Below are positions 51,777 to 59,517 of a DNA stretch of 64,000 nucleotides, piece by piece. Position numbers and translations under genes: made by a program. The DNA is taken from assembly GCF_039839785.1 (NCBI RefSeq), contig NZ_JBDOQT010000001.1, positions 1,860,001 through 1,924,000 on the forward strand. The letters run 5' to 3'. The stretch comes from Pelagibius sp. CAU 1746 (GTDB taxonomy: Bacteria; Pseudomonadota; Alphaproteobacteria; Kiloniellales; Kiloniellaceae). Under the pieces are notes generated by a model. The model was not told where the DNA came from. It ran no database searches and worked only from the letters and a program-made list of their open reading frames with translations. Position 1 is the first letter of the stretch. The number at the start of each line of letters is the position of its first letter.

Positions 51777-53230
51777 GCGATTACGACCTGATTGTCCGCG
51801 GCGGTACGCTTGTCACCGCCAGCGAGAGCTTCGCCGCCGACATCGCGGTGAAGGACGGACGCATTGCCGCGCTGGGGAAGGAACTCGGCTCCGCCGGACG
51901 CATCATCGATGCCGGGGGCCTGCTGGTCTTGCCTGGCGGCGTCGACGCCCACTGCCATGTGGAGCAGGAATCTTCGACGCGCATCTGGACGGCGGACGAT
52001 TTCTACTCCGGCAGCGTTTCGGCGGCCTTCGGAGGCACCACCACCTTTCTGCCTTTCGCCGCCCAGCATCGCGGGCAGTCTCTTCGCGACGTGGTGAAGG
52101 ACGCCCAGGAACGCTGCGCGCCCAAGGCGGTGATCGACTATGCCTTTCACCTCATCATCTCGGATCCCACGGCACAGGTTCTGGGCCAGGAACTGCCGGC
52201 GCTGATCCAGGACGGATATACATCATTCAAGGTCTATATGACCTACGATCAATTGAAGATCGACGACCGGCAGATCTTGGATGTTCTCTGCGTGGCGCGG
52301 GACCACGGCGCCGTCACCATGATCCATGCCGAAAACAACGACGTCATTTCCTGGATCAGCGAACGGCTGCTTGAGCGCGGCCACGGCGCACCGAAGTATC
52401 ACGCCGTCAGCCATCCGCGAATTGCCGAGAGCGAGGCAACGAGCCGCGCCATCCAACTGGCGCGTCTTGTCGATACCAAGCTGCTCATCGTGCATGTCTC
52501 GGCACCGGAGGCGGCCGATGCCATTCTTGCGGCGCGCAACGCGGGCCTGAAGATCTATGGCGAGACCTGCCCGCAGTACCTCTTCCTGACCGCCGAGGAC
52601 CTGGACCGCCAGGGCATGGAGGGGGCGAAGTTCTGCTGCTCGCCGCCGCCGCGCGACGAAGCCGGACAGGCGGCGATCTGGCGCGGCCTGAAGAACGGCA
52701 CCTTCCAGGTTTTCTCCTCCGACCATGCGCCTTACCGTATGGACGAAAGCGGCAAGCTGAAGCATGGGCCCAAGGCGAATTTCAAGCAGATCGCCAATGG
52801 CGTGCCGGGACTTGAATTGCGCCTGCCGCTTCTCTTTTCCGAGGGAGTCGGCAAGGGCCGTCTGACCGTGAACGAGTTTGTCGCGCTGACGTCGGCCAAT
52901 CCTGCGAGAATCTATGGCTTGCACCCGCGCAAGGGCAGTCTCGCCGTCGGGGCCGACGCCGACCTGGCGCTCTGGGACCCGGCCTGGCAGCGGCGCGTCA
53001 CATACGATTTGCTGCACGACAACGCCGGCTATACGCCCTACGAGGGCATGACCCTGACCGGCTGGCCGCGTTTCGTGATCTCCCGCGGGCGGGTGATCGT
53101 GGAGGAAGAAGCTTTGCAGGCGGAGCGCGGTTCGGGCCTGTTCCTGGACCGGACTCCGGAGATCGAGGCAGCGGGTCATCGGGAGCCGGAACTCGATCCG
53201 GCCCGCAACTTCGGCGCGGAGCTGCTTTAG
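51773..53230 (+). CDS. D-hydantoinase/dihydropyrimidinase
   Basis: The 485-aa metallohydrolase opens cyclic diamides such as hydantoins or dihydropyrimidines. Ligand motifs are VDAHCHVE near residue 57, carbamylated lysine in YTSFKVYMTYD near residue 149, MIHAENND near residue 182, LIVHVSA near residue 238 and the catalytic aspartate in SSDHAPYRM near residue 316. Length is normal for the family. GTG start overlaps the DapA-family stop. The racemase two bases downstream supports hydantoin-type substrates. Confidence 0.92.
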   Translation: MSDYDLIVRGGTLVTASESFAADIAVKDGRIAALGKELGSAGRIIDAGGLLVLPGGVDAHCHVEQESSTRIWTADDFYSGSVSAAFGGTTTFLPFAAQHRGQSLRDVVKDAQERCAPKAVIDYAFHLIISDPTAQVLGQELPALIQDGYTSFKVYMTYDQLKIDDRQILDVLCVARDHGAVTMIHAENNDVISWISERLLERGHGAPKYHAVSHPRIAESEATSRAIQLARLVDTKLLIVHVSAPEAADAILAARNAGLKIYGETCPQYLFLTAEDLDRQGMEGAKFCCSPPPRDEAGQAAIWRGLKNGTFQVFSSDHAPYRMDESGKLKHGPKANFKQIANGVPGLELRLPLLFSEGVGKGRLTVNEFVALTSANPARIYGLHPRKGSLAVGADADLALWDPAWQRRVTYDLLHDNAGYTPYEGMTLTGWPRFVISRGRVIVEEEALQAERGSGLFLDRTPEIEAAGHREPELDPARNFGAELL

Positions 53231-53232
53231 GC

Positions 53233-53898
53233 ATGCGCCAACGTATCGTCATCGTGAATCCCAACTCGACCGCGGCGGTGACCGAGGGCATCAGCGCGGC
53301 GGTGGCGCCGCTGCGCGCCGCGCAAGGCCCTGAGATCGACTGCGTGACCCTGGAAGAGGGGCCGCCGGGGATCGAGACCCAGGCGCAGATCGACGCCGTG
53401 GTGCCGCCGCTCTTGGCGCGGCTGAAGCGGGAGGCCGCCGACGCCTCGGTGATCGCCTGCTTCAGCGATCCGGGCCTTCAGGCGGCACGGGCAGAGACCG
53501 GGCGGCCGGTCTTCGGCATCGCCGAGAGCGGTTTCCGCAAGGCCCTGACCTTGAGGCCGCGCTTCGGCATTCTCGCCATCCTCGAGGCGTCGTCGGTCCG
53601 GCACCGGCGCTACGTTGCCGCACTGGGCCTGTCCGAGAGTTTCGCCGGCAGCCTGCCCTTGGACCTGGGCGTGCTGGAGTTGCAGGACCGGGATCGCACC
53701 TTCGGCCGTATGGTCGACGTTGGCCGGGCGCTCCGGGATGACAAGGGCGCCGAGGTTCTGGTGCTGGGCTGCGCCGGGATGCCGCAATACCGCGACGACC
53801 TGGCGGAAGAACTCGGCCTGCCGGTTGTCGAGCCCTGCCGCACCGCCGCCGAGGCGGCCCTGGCGGCGCTGCAATCGGCGGGGGCTGCGGCCCCCTGA
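53233..53898 (+). CDS. aspartate/glutamate/hydantoin racemase-family protein
   Basis: The 221-aa protein begins with the hydantoin-racemase mark IVIVNPNSTAAVTEGI. It has two catalytic cysteines, in VIACFSDPG near residue 77 and LVLGCAGMPQY near residue 178, each in the usual surroundings. It interconverts enantiomers so that a stereospecific hydantoinase can use both. It starts 2 bases after the hydantoinase stop and ends the operon. Confidence 0.88.
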   Translation: MRQRIVIVNPNSTAAVTEGISAAVAPLRAAQGPEIDCVTLEEGPPGIETQAQIDAVVPPLLARLKREAADASVIACFSDPGLQAARAETGRPVFGIAESGFRKALTLRPRFGILAILEASSVRHRRYVAALGLSESFAGSLPLDLGVLELQDRDRTFGRMVDVGRALRDDKGAEVLVLGCAGMPQYRDDLAEELGLPVVEPCRTAAEAALAALQSAGAAAP

Positions 53899-53955
53899 GC
53901 TTTGTGCTAGAAACGCCGGCAACACCCCTAACTGAGCGTTTCGAGGAGCCGCGAT

Positions 53956-54444
53956 ATGAGCGAAAGGCTTTGGAAAGTCTATCTTTCCGGCGAAATCCAT
54001 TCCGACTGGCGCGAGCAGATCGCCGAGGGCGTGGCCGAGGCCGGCCTGCCGGTCCGCCTCGATGCGCCGATCACCGTGCACGAGGACAGCGACGACTGCG
54101 GCGCGGTCATCCTGGGCGAGGAGGAGAATCCCTTCTGGCGCGACCAGAAGGGTTCGCGCATGAACGCCATCCGCACCCGCACCCTGATCGCCGAGGCCGA
54201 CGTCGTGGTGGTGCGCTTCGGCGACAAGTACAAGCAGTGGAACGCGGCCTTCGACGCGGGCACGGCGGCGGCGCTGGGCAAGTCGCTCATCACCCTGCAC
54301 GATCCGGCGCTGACCCACGCGCTGAAGGAAGTCGACGGCGCGGCGCTGGCGGTCTGCGAGACGCCGCAGCAGGTGGTGCAGACCCTGGCCTACGTCATCC
54401 GCGGCGCACTGCCCGGCCGCAGTTCCTCCCTGGCGGCGGAGTAA
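53956..54444 (+). CDS. YtoQ-family protein
   Basis: The 162-aa protein matches the YtoQ family, a nucleoside 2-deoxyribosyltransferase-like fold. It begins LWKVYLSGEIHSDWREQI and has ILGEEENPFWRDQKGSRMNAIRTR near residue 54, RFGDKYKQWNAAFDAGTAAALGKSLI near residue 93-118. The family function is not established. A GAGGAG site precedes the ATG by eight bases. It stands 57 bases after the racemase and converges with the N-formylglutamate gene across a GC-rich repeat. Confidence 0.88.
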   Translation: MSERLWKVYLSGEIHSDWREQIAEGVAEAGLPVRLDAPITVHEDSDDCGAVILGEEENPFWRDQKGSRMNAIRTRTLIAEADVVVVRFGDKYKQWNAAFDAGTAAALGKSLITLHDPALTHALKEVDGAALAVCETPQQVVQTLAYVIRGALPGRSSSLAAE

Positions 54445-54451
54445 GGGGAAA

Positions 54452-54560
54452 CCTCACCCCCCCACCCTAACCCTCCCCCGCAAGGGGGGAGGGAATTCAA
54501 ACGAGCGGTCGGCGAACAGCCCCCTCCCCCTTGATGGGGGAGGGATGGGGAGGGGGTGGA
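54452..54560. repeat. GC-rich dispersed-type repeat with two hairpins between convergent genes
   Basis: Two hairpins share the same arms, CCCTCCCCC and GGGGGAGGG (54471-54493 and 54522-54544), with 5-base loops. An outer C-rich stretch at 54456-54470 partly mirrors the G-rich stretch at 54545-54558. The whole looks like the small palindromic intergenic repeats that recur in high-GC proteobacterial genomes. Lying between convergent stops, it may also act as a two-way terminator. Confidence 0.7.
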
Positions 54561-54594
54561 ACACCTACCTCACCGAACTGCATGAGAATAACGC

Positions 54595-55470
54595 CTAAGC
54601 CGCCTTCACGTCCCGGGTCCAGGCGGCGACCTCCGCCACCAGTTGCCGCAGGTCGGCTTTCAGCTTGGCGTAGCCCGGACCGGCGGCGATCGTCGCCTCG
54701 TCCATGTAGAGAGCGCGGCTCATCTCGATCTGCAGGGAATGGCGGTTCTCCGCCGGGCGGCCGCAGGTGCGGATGATCTCCGCGCCCTTGTAGGGATCGT
54801 TGACGGCGACGCTGTAACCCTTGGCGCGCAGGCTCTCCACCACCAGGGCGGTGAAGTCCGGGGCGCAGCTCTCGCCCTCCAGGTCGCCGATCACCATGTC
54901 GGGGCGGCGCGCGCCGGGCCCGTCCGGCGTGATCGCCGTGCCCACCGACTTCATGGAGTGCATGTCGATGTGCCAGACAGCGCCGTGGCGGGCGTGCAGG
55001 CGGTCCAGCGTCTCGCTGAGAGTCTGCCGGTAGGGCCGCCAGCAGCGCTCGATGCGCGCCCGCAGACCATCCACCGACAGCGGCCCGGCGAGCAGCGGCT
55101 GGCCGTCATTGGTCTTGGCGCGGAACAGGCCGATGCCCAGCGCGGTCTTGGGGCCGGGGTTCAGCGGCTCGTGCCAAGTGCCGTCGATCAGCGCCGGGTC
55201 GATGTCGTCGAGGCGCCGGTTCGGGTCGATATAGGCGCGCGGGAAGCGGGCGGCCAGCAAGGTCGCGCCCTCCAGCGGCGCCTCGCCGACCAGGTCGTCG
55301 ACCATCCAGTCCTCGGCGCCGCGTAGCACCGGTTCCGACACCCGGGTCCGGAAGTCGGCGGGATAGACGCGGCCGGAATGGGGCGAGTCGAGGAGCAGCG
55401 GCGCTTCCTGCCCCTCGGGCAGGCGGAGGTCGTAGGCCCTTTCGTCGAAGGGGGCGGCGCTCTCGGTCAT
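54595..55470 (-). CDS. N-formylglutamate amidohydrolase-family protein
   Basis: The 291-aa protein matches the N-formylglutamate deformylase (HutG-like) family. It has LLLDSPHSGRVYP near residue 24, the acidic DDLVG, FPRAYIDPNRRLDDIDP near residue 75, WHIDMHSMKS near residue 162 and NRHSLQIEMSRALYM near residue 240. It releases formate or a similar group from an N-acyl glutamate or aspartate. It is 2 bases after the ABC ATPase gene and is the last gene of the second transporter operon, a hint to what the transporter imports. The start is ATG 55470. An open frame further upstream is spurious. Confidence 0.9.
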   Translation of the reverse strand: MTESAAPFDERAYDLRLPEGQEAPLLLDSPHSGRVYPADFRTRVSEPVLRGAEDWMVDDLVGEAPLEGATLLAARFPRAYIDPNRRLDDIDPALIDGTWHEPLNPGPKTALGIGLFRAKTNDGQPLLAGPLSVDGLRARIERCWRPYRQTLSETLDRLHARHGAVWHIDMHSMKSVGTAITPDGPGARRPDMVIGDLEGESCAPDFTALVVESLRAKGYSVAVNDPYKGAEIIRTCGRPAENRHSLQIEMSRALYMDEATIAAGPGYAKLKADLRQLVAEVAAWTRDVKAA

Positions 55471-55472
55471 GG

Positions 55473-56507
55473 TCAATCGTTCAGGTGGCAGGCGGACCAG
55501 CGTCCGGGGGCGATTTCCCGCAGAGCCGGCCGTTCGGCGCGGCAGCGCTCCGTCGCGTGGGGGCAGCGCGGATGGAAGTGGCAGCCCGGCGGCGGGTCGA
55601 GGGGCGAGGGGATCTCGCCCTTGACCGGCTGGTAGTCGCGCTTGCGCAGTTCGATGCGCGGCACCTCGGACAGCAGCGCCTGGGTGTAGGGATGATTGGG
55701 GTCGTCGAAGATGTCCTCGGTGGCGGCGATCTCCACCACCCGGCCCAGGTACATGATGACGACCCTGTCGGCGATGTGCTCCACCACCGAGAGGTCGTGA
55801 CTGATGAAGAGGTAGGTGAGATCCAGGTCCTGGCGCAGGTCCATGAAGAGGTTGATGACCTGCGCCTGGATCGAGACGTCCAGGGCGGCGATGGCCTCGT
55901 CGCAGACCAGGAAGCGCGGCTTCACCGCCAGGGCGCGGGCGATGCCGATGCGCTGGCGCTGGCCGCCGGAGAACTGGTGCGGGTATCGGCGGCGGAAGTC
56001 CGGGTCCAGGCCGACGCGCAGCATGACCTCGGCAACGTAGTCGCCGACCTCCTTGCGCGGCACCAAGCCGTGCACCAGGGGCGCCTCGCCGACGATGTCC
56101 TCGACGCGCATGCGCGGGTCCAGGGAGGCGAAGGGGTCCTGGAAGATCATCTGCACCGCCAGGGCGGTGTCCCGCGCCGTGACCTTGCCGTCGTTCCAGA
56201 CCGGCTTGCCGTCGAAACTCAGGAAGCCCTCGCTGGGAGGCAGGATGCCGGCGACCATGCGTCCGAAGGTCGACTTGCCGCAACCGGACTCGCCGACCAG
56301 TCCGAGGACTTCGCCGGCGCCGATGGAGAGGCTGACGCCGTCGACCGCGTGCACGATCTCCTCGTGGATCGAGGAGCCGAGGCGCTGAGCGATCTTGCCG
56401 GCCAGGTCGAGACGCTTCACGAAGCGTTTGCTGACGTCCCGGGCCTCCAGGATCATACGCCGCTCCGCGGGGCTCCGGGCCGGATCGCTCGGGTGGGGCG
56501 CGCTCAT
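55473..56507 (-). CDS. dipeptide/oligopeptide ABC transporter ATP-binding protein (DppF/OppF type), operon 2
   Basis: The 344-aa ATPase has Walker A GESGCGKST, signature FSGGQRQRIGIARALA and Walker B FLVCDEAIAALD. The usual DEP is replaced by DEA, a conservative change next to the catalytic glutamate. It ends with the C-terminal PPGCHFHPRCPHA segment. The ATG overlaps the upstream stop by 4 bases, and the first 17 residues are a non-conserved leader. It pairs with the DppD-type protein encoded just upstream in the operon. Confidence 0.93.
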   Translation of the reverse strand: MSAPHPSDPARSPAERRMILEARDVSKRFVKRLDLAGKIAQRLGSSIHEEIVHAVDGVSLSIGAGEVLGLVGESGCGKSTFGRMVAGILPPSEGFLSFDGKPVWNDGKVTARDTALAVQMIFQDPFASLDPRMRVEDIVGEAPLVHGLVPRKEVGDYVAEVMLRVGLDPDFRRRYPHQFSGGQRQRIGIARALAVKPRFLVCDEAIAALDVSIQAQVINLFMDLRQDLDLTYLFISHDLSVVEHIADRVVIMYLGRVVEIAATEDIFDDPNHPYTQALLSEVPRIELRKRDYQPVKGEIPSPLDPPPGCHFHPRCPHATERCRAERPALREIAPGRWSACHLND

Positions 56508-57493
56508 GACAGCACCTCTTCCAGGGGTTCGTCATGGGGGTGTACGCAGCGCACTTCGCGGCCCTTGCTGGCCGCGTGCACCGGGGGCTCTTCCAGACAG
56601 CGGATGTCGGCGCGCGGGCAGCGGCTGCGGAAGGCGCAGCCTTCGGGCAGGTTCAGCAGCGAGGGCGTCATGCCGGGAATCTGGAAAAGCCGCCCGCCGC
56701 GCCGGTTGCGGCTGGGCACCGAGCCGATGAGGCCGACGGTGTAGGGATGCGCCGGCTGATCCAGCACCGCGTCGATGGGGCCCTGCTCGACCACGCGGCC
56801 GGCATACATGACACAGATATGGTCGGCCAGGCCCGCCACGACGGCCAGGTCGTGGGTGATCCAGATCATCGCCGTGCCGGTCTCGCGGCAGAGGGTCTGG
56901 GCCTCGTGCAGAATCTGGCCCTGGATGGTGACGTCCAGGGCGGTGGTCGGCTCGTCGGCGATGATCAGTTCGGGCTCGTTCAGAAAGGCGATGGCGATGG
57001 CGACGCGCTGGCGCATGCCGCCGGAGAACTGGTGCGGGTAAGCGGCGAGGCGCTCGTCCGGCGAGGCGATGCCCACCTTCACCAGGGCCTCGCGGGCGAT
57101 CTCCAGGGCGCGCGCCTTCGATACGTCGCGGTGGGCCAGCACCGCCTCGGTCATCTGGGTGTCGATCCGCAGCACCGGGTTCAGCGTCATCATGGGATCC
57201 TGGAAGATCATGGCGATCTTGGAGCCGCGCAGCTTGCGGCGCTCGCTCTCCGGCAGCGGCACCAGGTCGCGGCCCTGGAAGAGGATCTGCCCGCCGGCGA
57301 CGCGCCCCGGCGCATCGACCAGCCCCAGGATGGAAAAGCCGGTGATCGACTTGCCGCTGCCGGACTCGCCGACCAGGCCCAGAACCTCGCCGGGGGCGAC
57401 CTGGAAGCTGACCCCGTCGACTGCTTTGACCACGCCTTCCTTGCTGAAGAAGTGGGTCTGGAGATCTCTGACTTCGAGCGTCGGCGTGGTCAT
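56504..57493 (-). CDS. dipeptide/oligopeptide ABC transporter ATP-binding protein (DppD/OppD type), operon 2
   Basis: The protein (about 329 aa) starts MTTPTLEVRDLQTHFF and has Walker A GESGSGKS, signature [15 protein letters not shown], Walker [13 protein letters not shown] and the C-terminal cysteine segment CAFRSRCPRA. A GTG two codons upstream (57499) is possible. GAGGGG lies before the ATG. It follows the DppC-type permease by 13 bases. Confidence 0.93.
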   Translation of the reverse strand: MTTPTLEVRDLQTHFFSKEGVVKAVDGVSFQVAPGEVLGLVGESGSGKSITGFSILGLVDAPGRVAGGQILFQGRDLVPLPESERRKLRGSKIAMIFQDPMMTLNPVLRIDTQMTEAVLAHRDVSKARALEIAREALVKVGIASPDERLAAYPHQFSGGMRQRVAIAIAFLNEPELIIADEPTTALDVTIQGQILHEAQTLCRETGTAMIWITHDLAVVAGLADHICVMYAGRVVEQGPIDAVLDQPAHPYTVGLIGSVPSRNRRGGRLFQIPGMTPSLLNLPEGCAFRSRCPRADIRCLEEPPVHAASKGREVRCVHPHDEPLEEVLS

Positions 57494-57506
57494 CGGCACA
57501 GCCCCC

Positions 57507-58439
57507 TCATCGCCTTAGCCGGGGATTGAGCACGTCGCGCAGTTGGTCGCCGACCAGGTTGATGGCCACGATGGTGACCACCAGGGCGACGCCGGGGAAG
57601 AAGGCGACCCAGTACCTGCCCGAGAGCATGTAGTCGTAGCCGTTGGCGATCAGCAGGCCCAGCGAGGGTTCCGTGATCGGCACGCCGACCCCCAGGAAGG
57701 AGAGGGTGGCCTCCAGCGCGATGGCGTTGGCGACCTGCACCGTGGCCACCACGATGAGCGGGGGCAGGCAGTTGGGCAGCAGGTGGCGGAAGACGATGCG
57801 CCGGTGGGAAAGGGCGAGGCAGGTCGCCGCCTCGATGTATTCCTTGCGCCGCTCCACCAAGGCGGTTCCGCGCACCGTCCGGGCATAGTAGGCCCACTGC
57901 ACGGTGATCAGCGCGATGACCACCTTGTCGACGCCCTTGCCGAGCACGGCCAGGAGGATCAAGGCGATGAGGATCGCCGGGAAGGAGAGCTGCAGGTCGA
58001 CGACGCGCATGATGACGGCGTCGACCTTGCCGCCGAAATAGGCGGCCAGCACGCCGATGGACATGCCCAGGGAGAGCGCGATGAGAGTGCTCATGGCGCC
58101 GACGCCCAGGCTGAGCCGCAGGCCGAAGACGATGGCCGAGAGCATGTCGCGGCCCTGGTCGTCGGTGCCGAGATGGAAGGTCATCTCGCCGTCGAAGGTG
58201 GTTTCCCCCGGCGCCAGCATGTTGTTCATGATGTCGAGCTGCATCAGGTCGTAGGGATTCTGCGGCGTGATCCAGTCGGCGAAGAGGGCCATGAGGGCCA
58301 GCAGCAGCGTCACCAGCAGCGCCACCACGGCGATGGGGCTCTCGGTGAATTCGGCGCCGAAGCGCAACAGGGGCGAGGCCCGCCAATCCGGCCGCGTCGC
58401 CGTCGCCCTGGTTTCCGTGTCCTTCAGCGCGTCGGTCAT
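57507..58439 (-). CDS. peptide-type ABC transporter permease (DppC/OppC type), operon 2
   Basis: The 310-aa permease has a 30-residue polar leader, a first helix near residues 37-58, HLGTDDQGRDMLSAIVFGLRLS near residue 90, the EAA-type loop EAATCLALSHRRIVFRHLLPN and the C-terminal GDQLRDVLNPRLR. The start at ATG 58439 overlaps the DppB-type stop by 4 bases. The much longer open frame upstream reads antisense and out-of-frame sequence of the neighbouring permease. Confidence 0.93.
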   Translation of the reverse strand: MTDALKDTETRATATRPDWRASPLLRFGAEFTESPIAVVALLVTLLLALMALFADWITPQNPYDLMQLDIMNNMLAPGETTFDGEMTFHLGTDDQGRDMLSAIVFGLRLSLGVGAMSTLIALSLGMSIGVLAAYFGGKVDAVIMRVVDLQLSFPAILIALILLAVLGKGVDKVVIALITVQWAYYARTVRGTALVERRKEYIEAATCLALSHRRIVFRHLLPNCLPPLIVVATVQVANAIALEATLSFLGVGVPITEPSLGLLIANGYDYMLSGRYWVAFFPGVALVVTIVAINLVGDQLRDVLNPRLRR

Positions 58440-59413
58440 GCCTTGGCCTCCGAAAGGCGCACTCGTGGATCGAGCACGCAGTAAAGCATGTCGACGATGA
58501 AATTGATGATGATGAACATGAAGACGGTCAGCATCAGATAGGCGACCACCACCGGGCGGTCGAGCAGGTTGATCGAGTCGATCAGCAGCTTGCCCATGCC
58601 GGGCCAGGCGAAGACCGATTCGGTCACCACGGCAAAGGCGATCATGCTGCCCAGTTCCAGCCCCAGGATGGTGACCACGGGGATCATGATGTTCTTGGCG
58701 ATGTGGACCAGGACGATGCGGTGCGGCGAGAGGCCCTTGGCGCGGGCGAATTTCACATAGTCCTGCAAGGCCGCCTCGCGGGTGCCGGCGCGCGCCAGAC
58801 GGATCACCAGCGAGGTCTTGAAGAGCGCCAGGTTGATCGCCGGCAGCAGCATGTGCGACAGGCCGTCGAGGGTGAGAAAGCTGAAGGGGATGCCGAAGAG
58901 TTCGGCCGTGTCGCCGCGTCCGCCGGAGGGCAGCCACTTCAGGACGACGGCAAACAGCAGGATCAGCATCATGCCCTGCCAGAAGTTCGGCAGGCTGAAG
59001 CCCAGGATGGAACCGGTCATAATGGACTTGCCGGCCAGGGAATTGGGCCGCAGTCCGGCGACCATGCCCAGCGGCACGCCGATGAAGACGGCGAAAATAA
59101 GCGCCAGCATGGCCAGTTCCATGGTCGCCGGCAGCTTGGAGAGGATGAGGCCGACGGCGTCAGTGGAATAGACGAAGCTCTTGCCCAGATCGCCCTGCAG
59201 CGCATTGCCGACGAAGATGAAGAACTGTTCCCAGAGAGGCTTGTCCAGGCCCAGGCGGGCAATGGCCGCCTCCATCTCCGCCTGATCGGCGTCGGGGCTG
59301 ATCATGATGTCGATCGGGCTGCCGATCGCGTAGACGCCGATGAAGACCAGCACCGCCATGGCGGCGACCACGAAGAGGCTCTGGCCCAGGCGGCGCAGAA
59401 GATAGACGAGCAT
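58436..59413 (-). CDS. peptide-type ABC transporter permease (DppB/OppB type), operon 2
   Basis: The 325-aa permease begins MLVYLLRRLGQSLFVV, has six helices, the EAA-type loop KFARAKGLSPHRIVLVHIAKN near residue 215, and the ending DMLYCVLDPRVR. It is a paralogue of the DppB-type protein of operon 1 (at 6701-7672), with the same layout and a hairpin before it. Confidence 0.93.
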   Translation of the reverse strand: MLVYLLRRLGQSLFVVAAMAVLVFIGVYAIGSPIDIMISPDADQAEMEAAIARLGLDKPLWEQFFIFVGNALQGDLGKSFVYSTDAVGLILSKLPATMELAMLALIFAVFIGVPLGMVAGLRPNSLAGKSIMTGSILGFSLPNFWQGMMLILLFAVVLKWLPSGGRGDTAELFGIPFSFLTLDGLSHMLLPAINLALFKTSLVIRLARAGTREAALQDYVKFARAKGLSPHRIVLVHIAKNIMIPVVTILGLELGSMIAFAVVTESVFAWPGMGKLLIDSINLLDRPVVVAYLMLTVFMFIIINFIVDMLYCVLDPRVRLSEAKA

Positions 59414-59472
59414 CGGCTGTGCCCTGCCGCAGTTGGCGGTTCGTCGAACCTTTGGATAAAGAAGATACCACA

Positions 59473-59500
59473 GCGGGGCGGAGAGTCCTCTCCGCCCCGC
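59473..59500 (-). terminator. 13-bp GC hairpin between binding-protein and permease genes, operon 2
   Basis: GCGGGGCGGAGAG (59473-59485) pairs perfectly with CTCTCCGCCCCGC (59488-59500). It lies 17 bases past the binding-protein stop and before dppB. No strong U-run follows. It has the same position as the hairpin of operon 1 but an unrelated sequence, so it likely serves the same purpose: partial termination or mRNA protection. Confidence 0.62.
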
Positions 59501-59517
59501 GTGGGAACATCAGACCG

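Noticed and set aside
54595-56535. One 646-codon minus-strand frame suggesting a fusion protein
   Set aside because: Only the last 291 codons resemble a family (N-formylglutamate amidohydrolase). The earlier part reads the ABC ATPase gene in a wrong frame, and ATG 55470 is a proper start.
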